This document shows positions 34,892 to 42,452 of a DNA stretch of 64,000 nt, piece after piece (within the stretch, counting starts at the first letter, position 1; each line of letters begins with the position of its first letter). This DNA comes from JALYOC01 sp036675345 (GTDB lineage: Bacteria; Myxococcota; Myxococcia; Myxococcales; Myxococcaceae): assembly GCA_036675345.1 (NCBI GenBank), contig JAKFFE010000018.1:397921-461920 (forward strand). The letters are read 5' to 3'. The translations under genes were made by a program, and so were the position numbers. The notes beneath the pieces were generated by a model. It ran no database searches, was not told where the DNA came from, and saw nothing but the letters and a program-made list of their open reading frames with translations.

Positions 34892-36484
34892 TCAGAGGCC
34901 GAGGACAAACCCGTCGTTCTCCATCGGGATCAGCCCCGAGGGGTCGCGGGTGGGCGGGGTGAAGAGGATCTGCTGGATCTTCAGCGAGCTGACCCCGGCC
35001 CCGCGCGGATCATTGGCCCGGCCGCTCTGGAAGTAGAGGTAGACGTCGTTGGTCCCGGCAGGGGTGTCAACGTTGGATGGATTGATCCGCCCCTGGGTCT
35101 GCCGCAGCCCCACGTTGCTGACCCGCAGCGAATAGCAGACCCGGGCATCCACGGTGGGCTCGGCGTCCTCGCGGTCGTAGCCGTAGCCGTGCTCGGAGCG
35201 GAAGGCGCCATCGGCGGAGAGCGGGTCGGAGTGCTGCTCGACCTCGGCCATGTTGCTGGCCCCGTCGCCGTCGGTGTCCGCCAGATCCTCGGGGACCAGC
35301 GGGTTGGAGCCCAGCAGCGCCTCCACCAGATCCGGCACGGTGTCCGCGTCGGTGTCGCCCATACAGGAGTTGGTGCCCAGCACCCGCTCCTCGCAGTTGT
35401 TGAGCCGATCCCCGTCGGTGTCCTGGAACGGGTTGCAGCCGGTGAGGGTGTTGGGAGTCAGCGGATCCATCCCCATCCGCCGCTCGATCCCGTCCATCAA
35501 CTGATCGCCGTCGGTGTCCGGGTTGCGGGGATCCAGCCCGTCCACCTCGTCGTCGTCGGCCAGCCCGTCCCCGTCGGAGTCGGTCAGCTCCTCCCCGGCC
35601 CGGGAGATGGCGTTGCGGTTGAAGGCGATCATCCGCTTGAGGATCAGCTGCCGCTGCAAGGAGGCGTAGTTGAGGCTGGAGAGCACCGCCGGAAGATTGT
35701 CCGGGCTCACCACCCGGGGGGTGGTGCCGCCCACCCGGGAGATCGCCTCCAGCTGCTCCATCACGCTTGGGTCGGCGGCGCTGCCGGTCTGGACGTAGAT
35801 CGGCTGGAGGGTGACCTCGCCGGCGGCGCGGCTCTGCACCAGGTCGGTGAGGGTGGAGGCCACCTCGGTCAGCTCGCAGACGCTGCAGGCCTCGCGGGTG
35901 CCCATCAGGTCACAGCGGGGAGTGATGTCCGCGTTGAACTCCGGGTTGGCGCAGCTGGAGTCCGGCTGCAGCACCAGCAGCACCACCACGTAGCGGGTGC
36001 GCCCCACCGTGCCCTTGCAGGAGGACTGCATGTCCCCGGAGAGGATGCTGCGGGAGAGGCGCAGCGGCGCGCGGACCGAGATCGGCCCCTGCTCCTGGTA
36101 GCTGGCGTACTGCTGGATGCCGTTGGCGAACGCGGTCCCATCCTCGAAGCTGCCCACCAGGCCGCTGGCCACCGAGTGGTAGGCCACCAGCCCGAACTTG
36201 AGGTGCGGCAGCGAGTACTGCGCGGCCACCGCGTTGAGCGCCTCGGTGATCCGCCCCACCACGTCCGAGGGCACGCCCTCCCCGCCCTGGATGGCGAACA
36301 TCACCTTGGTGGGGAACACCTCTCCCGCCGCCTGGGGGACGCACAGCTGGCCCAGGAAGCTGGCCCGATCCGGGCGGCCGGGTCCCTTGTCGTCCAGCGC
36401 GTAGAGGCCCGCGTCGGTACACGACGCGGTAGCCGTCGCCAGGGCGACGAGGACCGGCAGGACCAGGGAGCGGGAGGTGCGCAC
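34892..36484 (-). CDS. VWA-like/TSP3 lipoprotein with degenerate metal site
   Basis: 530 residues with a GTG start and lipobox (TATASC). It aligns by eye with the two VWA proteins downstream: a Cys before the VWA core, the strand FPTKVMFAI, TSP3 repeats (DSDGDGLADDDE, DTDGDQLMDG, DTDGDRLNNCEE) and a C-terminal domain beginning CYSLRVSNV. However, QGGEG replaces the DxSxS MIDAS motif, so it should not bind metal in the usual way. TAGGCT (36498-36493) lies 8 bases before the GTG with no SD. It is separated from the TSP3 gene by 170 bp and so may be its own unit. Confidence 0.88.
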   Translation of the reverse strand: MRTSRSLVLPVLVALATATASCTDAGLYALDDKGPGRPDRASFLGQLCVPQAAGEVFPTKVMFAIQGGEGVPSDVVGRITEALNAVAAQYSLPHLKFGLVAYHSVASGLVGSFEDGTAFANGIQQYASYQEQGPISVRAPLRLSRSILSGDMQSSCKGTVGRTRYVVVLLVLQPDSSCANPEFNADITPRCDLMGTREACSVCELTEVASTLTDLVQSRAAGEVTLQPIYVQTGSAADPSVMEQLEAISRVGGTTPRVVSPDNLPAVLSSLNYASLQRQLILKRMIAFNRNAISRAGEELTDSDGDGLADDDEVDGLDPRNPDTDGDQLMDGIERRMGMDPLTPNTLTGCNPFQDTDGDRLNNCEERVLGTNSCMGDTDADTVPDLVEALLGSNPLVPEDLADTDGDGASNMAEVEQHSDPLSADGAFRSEHGYGYDREDAEPTVDARVCYSLRVSNVGLRQTQGRINPSNVDTPAGTNDVYLYFQSGRANDPRGAGVSSLKIQQILFTPPTRDPSGLIPMENDGFVLGL

Positions 36485-36515
36485 GGGAAGTGAGCCTACG
36501 TCCGGCGGGCGGAAA

Positions 36516-37028
36516 TCAAGAAGCCTTGACCGTGAAGGACTTCAGCTCCTGCCCCGCGCGCAGCAGTCGCAGGGTCCAGGTTCCGGCCTTGGGGATTCGC
36601 ACCGTGGTCCAGTTCCGGGTGCGGATGCTGTCCCCGCGCAGCTTGATGTCCTTGGTCTCCCGCACCGTGTCTCCCTGGAGGACCTGGACGGAAAGATCCT
36701 CCACCAGCTCTCCGCTGGGCAGCAGGTAGGACTGCCAGAGGATCACCGGGGTGCCGGCCTTGATTCCCTCCGCCGGCACCGGGGTCAGGCATTCGTTCTT
36801 GTGCTCTCCGTCCCGGGCCACCTCCAGGCACAGCTTGGCCTCGGCCAGGGCGGGACCGTTCCCCTTCCCCTTGAAGTAGTAACTCCAGAAGGAGCGGATC
36901 GCCTCCGGGGTGGGCTTCTCCATCGCCACCGGGGCCGGCGCGGACGCCGTCGCGGGCGGAGCCTGCTGGGCCAGCGCGGCCTGCGAGAACGAGAGCACCG
37001 CCACCAGCGTCGCGATCCTGGACATCAT
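36516..37028 (-). CDS. Secreted protein, possible DUF2914-like C-terminal domain
   Basis: 170 residues. The ATG has GGGGGAGG five bases upstream. A signal peptide (SQAALAQ) and a Pro/Ala linker precede a helical segment with FWSYYFKGKG. Two cysteines follow (KLCLEV, NECLTPV), then a beta-sandwich (VILWQSYLLP, LVEDLSVQVLQGD, WTTVRIPKAGTWTLRLL). The last part resembles the DUF2914/Ig-like family, where a stranded domain modifies an envelope partner; this assignment is tentative. Confidence 0.72.
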   Translation of the reverse strand: MMSRIATLVAVLSFSQAALAQQAPPATASAPAPVAMEKPTPEAIRSFWSYYFKGKGNGPALAEAKLCLEVARDGEHKNECLTPVPAEGIKAGTPVILWQSYLLPSGELVEDLSVQVLQGDTVRETKDIKLRGDSIRTRNWTTVRIPKAGTWTLRLLRAGQELKSFTVKAS

Positions 37029-37086
37029 ACTTCCTCCCCCAAGGGTTGAACTGCCACCCATGGTAGGCCCGAAGCGTGGCCGGAGA

Positions 37087-37809
37087 TCAACGCGCATCTG
37101 GAGGAAGGGGATCCTGGCCGCGGGGCAGCGCGCGCGAAACCAGCACGCACAGCAGGGCCCAGGCGGCGCCCAGGGACCACCCGGCCAGCACGTCACTGGG
37201 CCAGTGCACGCCCAGGTAGACGCGGCTGATCCCCACCAGCACCATCAGCGTGACCGCCGCGGAGAACAGATACGCCTTAACCCGGCGGCGGCGCTGGACC
37301 GAGGAGAGCAGCGCGGCGATCGACAGCAAGGTCACCGCGGACATCATCGAGTGGCCGGAGGGAAAGCTGGAGGTCATCACCCGGGTGCCCGCCTCCACCA
37401 GATCCGGGCGGGGCCGTCGGAACAGGTCCTTGACCCCGAAGGCCAACAGGGTGCCGCCTCCCACCGAGATCATCACCAGCACCGCGGTGCGGCGTTTGCG
37501 CTCCAGGAACAGATAGCCCACCACCAGCGCGGTGATCAGCAGCAGCACCGGCATGCTCCCCAGCGCGGTGATGTCCCGCCAGGACTCCTCCATCCAGGGG
37601 GGCCCCAGCGGGTCGGAGGGCTGCTGCGGTTCGCGCAGGGAGAGGAGGATCCGGGTGTCCACGGCCTTCCATTCGTCCTCCGCCACCTCGTCCGCGATCC
37701 ACGCGAACAGCCAGCCGCAGCTGAGGATCAGCAGGACGATCACCAGGGCGCTGATCTCGCGATCGGCGAACCGGACGCGCAGACGCTGGAGGGCGGGCGG
37801 GAGTCTCAC
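37087..37809 (-). CDS. PAP2-family membrane phosphatase
   Basis: 240 residues with about five membrane helices. The three phosphatase motifs are intact: KDLFRRPRP (127-135), FPSGHS (149-154) and SRVYLGVHWPSD (195-206), with catalytic His in the second and third. Such enzymes dephosphorylate undecaprenyl diphosphate or phosphatidic acid-type lipids at the membrane. It starts with GTG, 8 bases after a TAGAAC element (TAGAAC-CCGCAC-GTG), with no SD. It lies divergent to the small gene at 37871. Confidence 0.93.
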   Translation of the reverse strand: MRLPPALQRLRVRFADREISALVIVLLILSCGWLFAWIADEVAEDEWKAVDTRILLSLREPQQPSDPLGPPWMEESWRDITALGSMPVLLLITALVVGYLFLERKRRTAVLVMISVGGGTLLAFGVKDLFRRPRPDLVEAGTRVMTSSFPSGHSMMSAVTLLSIAALLSSVQRRRRVKAYLFSAAVTLMVLVGISRVYLGVHWPSDVLAGWSLGAAWALLCVLVSRALPRGQDPLPPDAR

Positions 37810-37851
37810 GTGCGGGTTCTAGCGTCCGGGGTCTTGTGCGTCGACGTGGGA

Positions 37852-37870
37852 TAAATTACGCAGCGAATCC
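37852..37870 (+). promoter_or_regulatory. Candidate -10 element and near-leaderless start
   Basis: TAAATT (37852-37857) lies 13 bases before the ATG at 37871 in otherwise GC-rich DNA, with no Shine-Dalgarno sequence. Confidence 0.4.
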
Positions 37871-38179
37871 ATGATCCCCTCCTCGCCTGGCATTGCCACG
37901 TTTCGAGCCCGTATCGCGCAGGGCCTCCGTGAGGACGGCCAGATCGATCACTACGACGTCGAGTACGCGGCGATGGCGCTGGTGAACGCCGACGATCCGG
38001 AGCTGGACGAGCTGGAGCGCAACGCCATCCGGCAGCTGATCAAGTCGGACAGCTTCCAGCAGCACGCCACCCCGCGCGCGGTGGCCACCGCCTACGCCTA
38101 TCTGGGCGAGCCGATGCCCGCGCCCACCGAGCCGACCCCGGCGCCCGCGCCCACCAAGCTGGGCTGGAGCGCCGAGTAG
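37871..38179 (+). CDS. Small uncharacterised protein (102 aa)
   Basis: No family is recognised. The N-terminal 75 residues are charged and helical (HYDVEYAAMALVNAD, DELERNAIRQLIKSD). The tail is Pro/Ala/Thr-rich (PTEPTPAPAPT). There is no signal peptide, so it is probably cytoplasmic. It is alone between divergent and convergent genes and ends 8 bp from the OmpA gene. Confidence 0.7.
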   Translation: MIPSSPGIATFRARIAQGLREDGQIDHYDVEYAAMALVNADDPELDELERNAIRQLIKSDSFQQHATPRAVATAYAYLGEPMPAPTEPTPAPAPTKLGWSAE

Positions 38180-38187
38180 GCCGATAG

Positions 38188-39258
38188 CTACTGCTGCTCC
38201 TCGCCGCCGCCGCCCACGCCCTGGGCGGACTCCACCACGATCTCCACCCGGCGGTTGGTGGCCCGGCCCTCGGAGGAGGTGTTGGAGGCGATCGGCTTCT
38301 GCTCACCGAAGCCCTCCGCCTCCACCCGTTCTGGGGCCAGTCCGCGGCTGACCAGATAGTCGCGCACCGCCAGCGCCCGCAGGTAGGAGAGCTGCTGGTT
38401 GTAGTCGTCCGCGCCCAGCGCGTCGGAGTGGCCTTCGATCTTCAGCTTCTGCTCTTGCGCCTGCTTGAGCGCGTCGGCCACCTTGTCCAGCCGGCGCATC
38501 GCCTCCTGTCCCAGGTTGGCCTTCCCGGAGGCGAACAGCAGGCTCCCCGGCAGGGTGATCACCGTGCCCCGCGCGTCCTGCTTCACGTCGGCGACCTGCT
38601 CCAGGCTGGCCAGCGCTTCCTGCGCGCGGGCCTCCGCCTCCTCCCGGGCGATCCGCTCCGCCTCCCGGGCCTGCCGCTCCTGCTCCAGCTCCTGCTCGCG
38701 GGCGCTCAGCTCCTCGGTGCGGCGGCGCAGCTCCTCCTGGGCGGTGGCCAGCTGCTGCTCCTGGGCCACCCGCTCGGCCGCCAGCCGGTCCTTCTCCGCC
38801 TGGGTCTGCGCCTCCTGCTCCTGACGGGCGCGCTCCGCGGCCTGCTGCTGCTGTTCGGCCAGCTGGGCCTCGTGCTCCGCCAGCCTGGCGCGGGCCTGGG
38901 CCAGCTCCTCCACCGAACGGTTCTGGTAGGCGCTCAGCCGGGTGCGCGCCTCCTCCGCCTCCCGGGTGGCGATCTGCTGACGAGCGCGGCTCTCGGCGAT
39001 CTCCACGCGCCGCTTGGCCACGTACGCCAGGTCCCGCGCCGTCTCGGAGCCGGGGTTGGATTGGTAGGCCTGATCCGCGCGCTGCAGGGCGCGCTCGGCC
39101 TCCAGCAGGTACTGGGAGGCCTCTTCCTTGGCCGGTCCGGCGGAGGCGCGTTGATACGCCAGCCGGGCGTCGATCAGCTCGGGGGGAACGGCGGTGGCGC
39201 AGCCCCACACCAGGGCGGTGCCGGCGGCGCCCAACAGGAGCTTCTTGGGGATCTTCAT
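38188..39258 (-). CDS. OmpA-family lipoprotein with DUF4398 and coiled coil
   Basis: 356 residues. A lipobox (LVWGC, C20) is followed by a DUF4398-type helical region (LIDARLAYQRASAG, AERALQRADQAY). A long Glu/Gln/Ala/Arg coiled coil (about 90-220) follows. The C-terminal OmpA peptidoglycan-binding domain has LLFASGKANL, IEGHSDALGADDYN, LSYLRALAVRDYL, GFGEQKPIASN and GRATNRRVEIVV. The coiled coil could span the periplasm between outer membrane and peptidoglycan. It overlaps the upstream DUF4398 gene by 4 bases. Confidence 0.93.
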   Translation of the reverse strand: MKIPKKLLLGAAGTALVWGCATAVPPELIDARLAYQRASAGPAKEEASQYLLEAERALQRADQAYQSNPGSETARDLAYVAKRRVEIAESRARQQIATREAEEARTRLSAYQNRSVEELAQARARLAEHEAQLAEQQQQAAERARQEQEAQTQAEKDRLAAERVAQEQQLATAQEELRRRTEELSAREQELEQERQAREAERIAREEAEARAQEALASLEQVADVKQDARGTVITLPGSLLFASGKANLGQEAMRRLDKVADALKQAQEQKLKIEGHSDALGADDYNQQLSYLRALAVRDYLVSRGLAPERVEAEGFGEQKPIASNTSSEGRATNRRVEIVVESAQGVGGGGEEQQ

Positions 39259-39614
39259 GGGGTCTCCGATTCGGTCTGAAGGGTCCGGACCTGGTCCAGC
39301 AGGCGCTGCGCTTCGAGGCGGACCGGCTCCTCGCGCGCCAGCGACAGCGCCAGCTCCGCGTCCGCGGTGGCCCGCTCCAGCACGAACGCCGCGCGGTTCT
39401 CCTCACCCTCCTTGAGCAGCCGGGTCGCGCGCTCGGTCTGCTGCTTGGCCAGCTGCAGGTGGTGCGCGGCCGAGGGGACCTGCTCCGCGCCCATCTCCTC
39501 CGCTGCGCGGATCGCGGCCCTTGAATCGGTCATCTGCTCGACCGGGATGTTCTGTGTTCCGGCGCATCCCAGCGGGATGGCGATCAGTGCTGCCAGTGTC
39601 CAGACCCGACGCAT
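39255..39614 (-). CDS. DUF4398 lipoprotein
   Basis: 119 residues. Lipobox (AIPLGC), then an all-helical domain of repeated Ala/Glu/Arg helices (SRAAIRAAEEMGAEQVPSAA, LQLAKQQTERATRLLKEGEE). This matches the DUF4398 region at the N terminus of the OmpA protein encoded immediately downstream (4-base overlap). SD AGGAGG precedes the ATG. The pair probably forms an envelope scaffold. Confidence 0.85.
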   Translation of the reverse strand: MRRVWTLAALIAIPLGCAGTQNIPVEQMTDSRAAIRAAEEMGAEQVPSAAHHLQLAKQQTERATRLLKEGEENRAAFVLERATADAELALSLAREEPVRLEAQRLLDQVRTLQTESETP

Positions 39615-39694
39615 GTGCTGCCTCCTGGACGTACGAAGTGGGCACTTCCCGTCAGGGGCACAACCAATGCCCGCCAGGTCGCTGGGCGTGGGGG

Positions 39695-41980
39695 CTAGAG
39701 GGTCATCAGGTACGCCAGCAGATCCTCCCGCTCCTGGACGGTGAAGCTGCCCACCGCGCCGTGCTTGCCGCCGAAGTCGTCGGTCACCATCCGCCGCAGC
39801 GGGGAGATCGCGGATCGCTGCAGCCTTCCGTCCTTCACGTCCAGTCCGGCCGCCCCGGAGGTCAGCATCGGGAACACGTCCCAGCTGCCGGCCAGCGCCG
39901 GCGGGGGGAAGCCCTGGTTCGTCCCATCCTGCAGCGCCTCTCGCAGCGGCAACATCACCGGGGTGCCCACGTCCTGGAAGCGGCCGCGGGTGCCGGGGGT
40001 CTGATCGGTGGTGAAGAGCGGCGGGGGGTGGCAGCCGACGCAGCCACCCTTCCCTGCGAACAGCCCCGCTCCGCGACGGGGACTTCCGGTGTGCTCTCCT
40101 TCGGTGCGCAGCGTCTGCGGCGGCGCGCCGTCCGGGCCCACGAAGGGGTTGGGCTGGAGGGTGATTCCGCCGGAGAACAGGGCCAGGGCCTCGATCTCCC
40201 GTGGGGTCAGGCTGGGATTGCCGAAGCGGTTGCGGGTGCCCACGTCCTGGGCGGTCTCCGCCAGCGAGCGGGTGCTCTCCGGGATGAAGAACGGCGGGGT
40301 GTCGTGGCTGCCGCGCACGGTGGGCGAGCGGTAGATCCGCAGCGGCCGGGTCTTCTCGAAGAACACCCCTTCGGTGTGCCCCTCCGGGTGACAGGCATCG
40401 CAGCTCATCGCGGTGCGGGCCAGGTCTGCGTAGAACAGCACCTGGCCCAGGCGCCGCTTGGGCTGGGTCAGGGTGTCCACCACCGCCAGTTGCCGGACCA
40501 CCCGGGCCTGGCCGCGGATGGAGACGTCCACCACCGCCAGCCGGCCGGTGAAGCGGGCCAACACATAGAGGGTCTTCCCGTCCGGCGACAGCGCCAGGGC
40601 CCGGGGGCCGGAGTGGACCTCCACCCCGGCGCGTCCGGAGACGCCGAAGTCCGCCTCGGCGCGGAACCGGGGAAAGTCCTCCGGGGGCAGGATCGACAGC
40701 TGTTGCAGCTGCGCGCGGGCGGCGTCCGGATCACTGCGCAGCAGCAGCGCGGCGTCGATCACCCTCACCTGCCCCACCCCGATGTCCGCTGCGTACAGCA
40801 GGCCGCGGCCCTCATCCACCGCCAGCCCCTCGGTGATCCCCGCCCCGAACCCCAGGTGGCGCACGAACCGGGGCTGGGCGCCGCCGGTGTAGACCGACAC
40901 CCCGCCGTTCATGCTCACCTCCATCCGCTCCGGGTTGGGGCCGATGTTGGGGCCGATCCCGGAGACGAACAGCGCTCCCAGCTTGCCGGACCAGGCGAAC
41001 GCGCGCGGGGCCTTGCCCCCCATCACCGCGGATTCGAAGCCGTCGGTCCGGCCACCGACGATCGAGGCTCCCGGGCCCGGCGAGAGCACCACCCGCTCTC
41101 CGGACCCCAGCCGCTCCACCGTGCCGCCCTGCAGACTGCCCACCCACAGCCGGTCGCCCTCCAGCGCCAGCGGGCCCGGGTTGGGCTCCACCGCGAAGGT
41201 CCGGCTGGCGCTCCCTCCACTCAGGGCCACGGTGACCACGGTGTCCCGCGCGTGCTCCGCCAGATAGGCGGTGCCATCGCCGGCCACCTTCAAGGCGCGG
41301 GCCGGGGTGGGGGTGGGGAGATCCCTGACCGGCGGGGCGTCGGTGAACAGCGCCTCTCCGTGCGCCCCGTCGGTGCGCCACAGCCGCAGCAGCGGCGCGT
41401 AGGCATGGGCGGCCACCACCCACTGCCCTTCGGACTCCAGGGTGTCCAGGGCGATCGGACCATCTCCCGCCGGCAACACGCCCACCCGGCCGCTGGAGAC
41501 CTCCAACACGTGGACGCGGTCGGTGGTGGGGGAGGCCACGAAGGCGAACCGTCCATCCCGGGAGAGGACCAGCGCCTGCGGATCCGGGAAGGCGGCGTCG
41601 TTGATCAGGGTCAGCAGCGGCTGACCGGGAACCGGCTTCCCCTCCGCGGTGATCAGGTTCAACAGGACCTTGGCCTCCACCTGACCGGGCGGCAGCTCCA
41701 CCGCGGGCAACCGGGCGTAGGCGTGGCCCGGATCCACCACCGTCACCGGGAGGGTGCGCGAGACCGGTGCGCCCACCTGCAGCTGCATCCCGGAAAGCAG
41801 GCCGTCGCCGTACAGGGCCAGCGGCTGCGAGGTCTGGTTGCTGGCCCGGGTGGGTCCCACCCGGGAGAGGTGGGCGGAGGGGACCGGCACGGGGATCGGA
41901 GAGCGGCGCGAGAACCACCACGCCCCCACCGCTGTCAGGACGGCAATGAGACAAATCACCCATGCGGCTCGACGAAGCAT
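39695..41980 (-). CDS. Beta-propeller/di-heme cytochrome c protein
   Basis: 761 residues. The N-terminal hydrophobic segment (VICLIAVLTAVGAWWFS) is an anchor or uncleaved signal. A propeller follows, with blades such as GRFAFVASPTTDRVHVLEV, RLWVGSLQGGTVERL and KTLYVLARFTGRLAVVDV. Two haem motifs, CDACH and CVGCH, occur in a C-terminal MauG/CCP-like part. It is a paralogue in architecture of 3037-5358, without the acidic repeat insert. The start ATG lies 85 bp from the divergent start of the trans-envelope operon. Confidence 0.85.
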   Translation of the reverse strand: MLRRAAWVICLIAVLTAVGAWWFSRRSPIPVPVPSAHLSRVGPTRASNQTSQPLALYGDGLLSGMQLQVGAPVSRTLPVTVVDPGHAYARLPAVELPPGQVEAKVLLNLITAEGKPVPGQPLLTLINDAAFPDPQALVLSRDGRFAFVASPTTDRVHVLEVSSGRVGVLPAGDGPIALDTLESEGQWVVAAHAYAPLLRLWRTDGAHGEALFTDAPPVRDLPTPTPARALKVAGDGTAYLAEHARDTVVTVALSGGSASRTFAVEPNPGPLALEGDRLWVGSLQGGTVERLGSGERVVLSPGPGASIVGGRTDGFESAVMGGKAPRAFAWSGKLGALFVSGIGPNIGPNPERMEVSMNGGVSVYTGGAQPRFVRHLGFGAGITEGLAVDEGRGLLYAADIGVGQVRVIDAALLLRSDPDAARAQLQQLSILPPEDFPRFRAEADFGVSGRAGVEVHSGPRALALSPDGKTLYVLARFTGRLAVVDVSIRGQARVVRQLAVVDTLTQPKRRLGQVLFYADLARTAMSCDACHPEGHTEGVFFEKTRPLRIYRSPTVRGSHDTPPFFIPESTRSLAETAQDVGTRNRFGNPSLTPREIEALALFSGGITLQPNPFVGPDGAPPQTLRTEGEHTGSPRRGAGLFAGKGGCVGCHPPPLFTTDQTPGTRGRFQDVGTPVMLPLREALQDGTNQGFPPPALAGSWDVFPMLTSGAAGLDVKDGRLQRSAISPLRRMVTDDFGGKHGAVGSFTVQEREDLLAYLMTL

Positions 41981-42026
41981 GCAAGCATCCAAGCACGCGA
42001 GATTCGTCCGGACACAAGGCATTGCG

Positions 42027-42065
42027 TTGACAGTCCCGAACACCGGCAGCTTGAATCCCTTCCCC
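42027..42065 (+). promoter_or_regulatory. Promoter of the trans-envelope operon
   Basis: A perfect -35 TTGACA (42027-42032), an 18-base spacer, then TTGAAT (42051-42056) as -10, which matches TATAAT at 4 of 6 positions. The ATG of the first gene is 9 bases beyond the -10, so the transcript would start at or near the start codon. Confidence 0.6.
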
Positions 42066-42452
42066 ATGTCCAAGTCGGCCCGCCGTTTGAGCTTCGTCCT
42101 CGCGCTGTTGGTCGGCGTGATGGTCTCCGCGCCTGCGGTCGCCGCCGAGCGCGGCAAGGGCAAGCGCGCCCCGGCACGGAAGTCCGCTCCCCGCAAGACG
42201 CCTCCGGAGGTGAAGGTGAAGACCACCTCCACCGTGGACAGCAGCGAGCCGGGCGAAGGGGCCCAGACCTCCGCCTCTCCTCCCTCGCGGGGGCCCACCC
42301 GGATCGACTTCGACGACCGGTTGATCCAGGGCCAGACCAACAAGTCCGGGGCCGTGTACCTCTACGATCGCAAGGAGCTGAAGCAGCGGTCGATGGTCAA
42401 GGTACGCGAGACCTTCCGCGAGGAAATCGTCGACACGGTCTACGACCGGTGA
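42066..42452 (+). CDS. Small secreted basic protein, first gene of the operon
   Basis: 128 residues. A signal peptide (LLVGVMVSAPAVAA) is followed by a very basic Lys/Arg/Pro stretch (RGKGKRAPARKSAPRK), a low-complexity Ser/Thr part and a charged C-terminal region ending REEIVDTVYDR with the core GAVYLYDRKELKQRS. No family is recognised. Its stop overlaps the GTG start of the FHA/TonB-like gene, so it is translated with it and probably works with it. Confidence 0.78.
   Translation: MSKSARRLSFVLALLVGVMVSAPAVAAERGKGKRAPARKSAPRKTPPEVKVKTTSTVDSSEPGEGAQTSASPPSRGPTRIDFDDRLIQGQTNKSGAVYLYDRKELKQRSMVKVRETFREEIVDTVYDR

Noticed and set aside
39521..42448. Upstream extension of the FHA/TonB-like protein (about 976 more codons in frame)
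   Set aside because: This part is antisense to the propeller/cytochrome gene with CDACH and CVGCH motifs and overlaps the signal-peptide protein at 42066-42452. The GTG at 42449 in a GTGA overlap is the natural start.
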